A stretch of 64,000 nt of DNA from Levyella massiliensis. GTDB lineage: Bacteria > Bacillota > Clostridia > Tissierellales > Peptoniphilaceae. A program made the position numbers and the translations under genes. Position 1 is the first letter of the stretch. Every line of letters starts with the position of its first letter. Below, one piece after another: positions 61,431 through 64,000 of the stretch. The stretch spans positions 248,001 through 312,000 of the forward strand of contig NZ_HG529490.1 of the NCBI RefSeq assembly GCF_000308275.2, read 5' to 3'. Below the pieces are notes generated by a model. That model did no database searches. It was not told where the DNA came from and was given only the letters and a program-made list of their open reading frames with translations.

Positions 61431-62390
61431 ATGAAGGCATATATTGGCATAGATTTGGGCGGAACGACGGCAAAGTTTGGCTTATTTGATGAAAAAGGAA
61501 AACTCTGTAAGTCTGTTTCCATACCCACGGGAAAAGCAAAAGCGCAAGATACGCTGATTCACGAGATGGCTGTACGGATTCGCAGTTTTCTAAAAGAAGA
61601 GGGCTATACGGAAGAAGCGTTGGCCGGGATCGGCATTGGTGTGCCGGGTCCGGTGATGAACCATTCACTCGTGAACGGTTGCGTCAATCTGAGCTGGGGG
61701 CTGGTGCCTCTCGTAGATCTCTTTAGGGAGCAGGAAGGATTTACTTGTCCCATTGTTGTGGAAAATGATGCGGATGTGGCGGCTCTTGGCGAAGTGTGGC
61801 AAGGCGCCGCTTCGGATCGCAATTCCATCGTGTTTATTATTATCGGCACGGGTATCGGCGGGGGAATAATCTTGGACGATCAAATCTTAGCGGGCGTACA
61901 CGGCGCCGGCGGTGAGATTGGTCACATGCCGATATTGTCGGAGCCTTTTTCTTTCGAATGTGGCTGCGGCGGCCATTATTGCTTGGAGCAAGTCTGCTCG
62001 GCGCCCAATATTCTGCGTTACGCCGGTGAACTTCTGGCGCAATCGGATGAGCCATCGTCGTTACGCCCCTATGGTGACAGCTACGACACTCGTGCCATTT
62101 TCCGCGGTGCACAAAACGGCGACGCTCTTTGTCAGCGCGTGGTAGAGCACGTCACTGATACGCTGGGGCGGGGCTTAGCGGTTTTAAGCGCCACCCTGGA
62201 TCCCGAATGCTTTGTCATTGGCGGCGGCGTGAGCAATGCCGGCGATACGCTGCTCGAGCCGCTTCGCATTGCGTATCGCAAATATGCCTTTTTTGCCACA
62301 CGGGAAACGCCCATTGTTCAGGCAAAACTTGGCAATAAAGCGGGTATGATCGGCGCAGCACGCCTCGTCTTTCCTGCGGAGGAAGCGTAA
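61431..62390 (+). CDS. ROK family glucokinase
   Basis: Phosphorylates glucose to glucose 6-phosphate. 319 residues: ATP phosphate-binding IGIDLGGTTAKFGLFD, GIGVPGPVM, catalytic Asp in VENDADVAALGE, and the ROK zinc motif EIGHMP...CGCGGHYCLEQVCS. The lack of an N-terminal HTH makes it an enzyme rather than a repressor. AAGGAGG precedes the ATG. The stop overlaps the addB start (TAATG). Confidence 0.93.
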   Translation: MKAYIGIDLGGTTAKFGLFDEKGKLCKSVSIPTGKAKAQDTLIHEMAVRIRSFLKEEGYTEEALAGIGIGVPGPVMNHSLVNGCVNLSWGLVPLVDLFREQEGFTCPIVVENDADVAALGEVWQGAASDRNSIVFIIIGTGIGGGIILDDQILAGVHGAGGEIGHMPILSEPFSFECGCGGHYCLEQVCSAPNILRYAGELLAQSDEPSSLRPYGDSYDTRAIFRGAQNGDALCQRVVEHVTDTLGRGLAVLSATLDPECFVIGGGVSNAGDTLLEPLRIAYRKYAFFATRETPIVQAKLGNKAGMIGAARLVFPAEEA

Positions 62391-64000
62391 TGCTCAATCT
62401 TTACGCCTCACGTGTCCCGATGGAGGCTTGGTATGCGTTAACCGATGCCATTCGGCAAAGCATTGCTGCCGGAAGACACGCCTATTTAGTGGTGCCTTCG
62501 CAATTTACGGTGGAAGCGGAGCAGGCTCTTTTTGCTGCGCTGGACACGCCGATTCTGATGAAAGCGCAGGTTAAAAGTTTTCGTTCTTTAGTTCGCGATA
62601 TTTTGCAGGAAGGCAGTGGTCTGCGCACGCCGGTGTTAACCGAAGAAGGCCGCCGCATGCTGGTGCGCTCGCTGTTGGAATCCAAAAAAGAGGAACGAGA
62701 GGTTTTTACCGCAGGGACGATCGGCACGCAATTGGTGGATGATTTTGTACGCCAGATGCAGGAATGGAAAGAGTACGGCATTGATAGTCAACGCCTGCAG
62801 GCGCAAGCGGAGAAAGCGCCGGAAAATCATCGCACGCGCCGTAAATTTGCAGAGATTGCCGCTATTTATGAAGCCTATGAAGAAGCATTAGGCAACATTC
62901 GCTTGGATGGCGATGACCAAATGCGTCATGCCTTTGCGCAATTATCGGAAGTTTCGGTATTCGATGGTGTGGATTTTTTCTTTGATCGCTTTCATTCCAT
63001 GTCAAAGATAGAAGGGGAAGCGCTTGCGGCCTTAGAAAAGACGGGGCATACGCTTCATGTCTCGGTCACCATGGATCCGGGAATGGCGCGCATCATTCTT
63101 TCCGCACCGCCGGAAATCGGTGCAGAGACCTTGGAATGGATGCTTTCTGAGAAAACGGATGATGCTGCGGCGTTTTCGTTGAGCACCCGTTTTGTACGTC
63201 AACTTGCTGCGATGACATCCGTTACGCTGCGTCCTGTTGCCGCCCGACCCGCTACGCCTTATCAAAAGCAGTCATTACAGGCGGCGCAGGCGGTTTTTGC
63301 GTTAAAGACGCCGCCGCATCCTGCTAAAGAGGCTTTGGCTTCGGAAAACAAGAGCCGAGGCATACGCCTTGTGAGCTATCGCAATACCGAGCAGGAAGTG
63401 GACGGCTTGGTGGTCGCCATGAAAAAGCTGATGGCAGAAGAAGGGGCGCACTTTAGCGATATCGCTGTCTTTTTAACGGAGCAGACGGAATATGCCTCCA
63501 TGCTCAAACGCGCCTTCCATAGGGATCGCATTCGCTTTTTCTACGATGAAGTGAAGGAAGTGGCCTATCATCCGCTGCTGCGAACAATTCGTGCTTTGCT
63601 CGCCTTAAATCTGAAGGGACCGCGTCCTGAAACGATGCTGGCCTTCTTGAAGGCGGGTCTGTTGGGCGTTGAAGAAGAGGAGATCGAGATCTATCAACGC
63701 TTCATTGAAGAACGGCACATTCGCTATGGAATGTTTGAGGAGATTCGTTATTTTACGGCGGATCCCACGCGGCAATTTCGTGATGCTGAGGAAGAAGCGC
63801 GCTATCGTCATCCGTATGATGTCGCGCGTCGTGTGAATACCATCGTTTTGGAACGGCTGCACTTTTTCGCAAGACGCATCGAAACGGCGCATCGGGTGAA
63901 AGATTTTGCGGCAGCATTGGTAGAAACTCTACGTACGCCGACTACGCAAAATGCCCTCTTTGCTTATGGCGAAACCCTGCAGGCGGAAGGGGAAGAGGAG
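62390..64000 (+). CDS. addB: AddB, helicase-nuclease subunit B (3' partial)
   Basis: An open frame from ATG 62390 to the window edge, 537 codons, with no stop. The N terminus (LNLYASRVPMEAWYALTDAIRQSI ... AYLVVPSQFTVEAEQALFAAL) matches the AddB/RexB N-terminal region, which has a helicase-like fold, and FFDRFHSMSKIEGEAL...VSYRNTEQEVDGLVVAM continues it. AddAB processes double-strand DNA ends for recombination. AddB is usually about 1,150 residues with a C-terminal nuclease carrying an iron-sulfur cluster, so more than half is missing. The start overlaps the glucokinase stop; GGAGG lies 11 bases upstream. Confidence 0.88.
   Translation, partial: MLNLYASRVPMEAWYALTDAIRQSIAAGRHAYLVVPSQFTVEAEQALFAALDTPILMKAQVKSFRSLVRDILQEGSGLRTPVLTEEGRRMLVRSLLESKKEEREVFTAGTIGTQLVDDFVRQMQEWKEYGIDSQRLQAQAEKAPENHRTRRKFAEIAAIYEAYEEALGNIRLDGDDQMRHAFAQLSEVSVFDGVDFFFDRFHSMSKIEGEALAALEKTGHTLHVSVTMDPGMARIILSAPPEIGAETLEWMLSEKTDDAAAFSLSTRFVRQLAAMTSVTLRPVAARPATPYQKQSLQAAQAVFALKTPPHPAKEALASENKSRGIRLVSYRNTEQEVDGLVVAMKKLMAEEGAHFSDIAVFLTEQTEYASMLKRAFHRDRIRFFYDEVKEVAYHPLLRTIRALLALNLKGPRPETMLAFLKAGLLGVEEEEIEIYQRFIEERHIRYGMFEEIRYFTADPTRQFRDAEEEARYRHPYDVARRVNTIVLERLHFFARRIETAHRVKDFAAALVETLRTPTTQNALFAYGETLQAEGEEE

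Overview
The window reads as chromosomal DNA from an anaerobic, low-to-medium GC Gram-positive bacterium (Bacillota; Clostridia or Tissierellia). A Peptoniphilaceae-like coccus is a plausible but unproven guess. The evidence is the secG-rnr-smpB-ssrA type housekeeping layout, Prp with an N-terminally extended L27, the CIRCE-controlled groESL operon, a six-gene Rnf complex in rnfCDGEAB order, a fused Nfn-type transhydrogenase, AddB, class B sortases, and strong AGGAGG ribosome binding sites. Most of the window is dense, ordinary core genome on the + strand, with a few - strand genes (msrAB, a UvrD-like helicase, guaB, barstar/barnase, glutaredoxin and a lipoprotein).

Layout. 1-7.3 kb: secG (5' partial), rnr, smpB, a GtrA-like gene, then msrAB divergent from a fused NfnA/NfnB gene. 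7.4-9.9 kb: an unusual pair, a CpaE/MinD-like protein with a defective P-loop and an FHA-domain protein. 10-16 kb: mutY, pepF, an FAD-dependent NADH oxidoreductase and two tandem class B sortases, one of them an apparent lipoprotein. 16-18.1 kb: groES-groEL with promoter and CIRCE operator. 18.3-23 kb: a sigma-region-4-like regulator, an orphan degenerate response regulator, a pseudouridine synthase, a phosphoesterase and a UvrD-like helicase. 23-28.7 kb: two tRNA-Leu genes flanking an MFS transporter, polA, a frameshifted coaE and a lytic transglycosylase. 28.9-35.3 kb: the Rnf operon (rnfE frameshifted) and galK. 35.3-46.1 kb: small membrane proteins, radC, mreBCD, a very large PBP2, rplU-prp-rpmA and obg. 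46.1-46.9 kb: a non-coding stretch with eight evenly built palindromes, then the biotin promoter/operator and a 17-bp tandem repeat. 46.9-51.6 kb: bioYBDA and birA. 51.6-56.2 kb: guaB, gpsA, an LCP-family gene and tmRNA. 56.2-58.2 kb: a decayed phage segment and a barnase/barstar pair. 58.3-64 kb: glutaredoxin, two lipoproteins (one frameshifted), a ROK glucokinase and the start of addB, which runs off the window.

How it fits together. Rnf (ferredoxin:NAD+ coupled ion pump) and Nfn (ferredoxin/NADH/NADP+ balance) point to ferredoxin-based anaerobic energy metabolism. The biotin cluster is wired to its own repressor-ligase: a BirA-type box overlaps the bioY promoter and the HTH-bearing BirA lies just downstream of bioA. 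bioF and earlier biotin genes are absent here. mreBCD plus PBP2 form a wall-elongation set. ssrA and smpB (trans-translation) are both present but about 53 kb apart.

Most notable: (1) the 46.2-46.7 kb array of eight 37-bp palindromes with invariant arm spacing and a 182-bp higher-order period, whose function I do not recognise; (2) three apparent single-base frameshifts, in coaE, rnfE and a lipoprotein gene, two of them at homopolymers, which may be sequence errors; (3) a promoter at 35.3 kb whose spacer is a T6G8 tract; (4) an orphan CpaE-like/FHA pair; (5) a 1124-residue PBP2. I could not run any search, so family assignments rest on motif reading.
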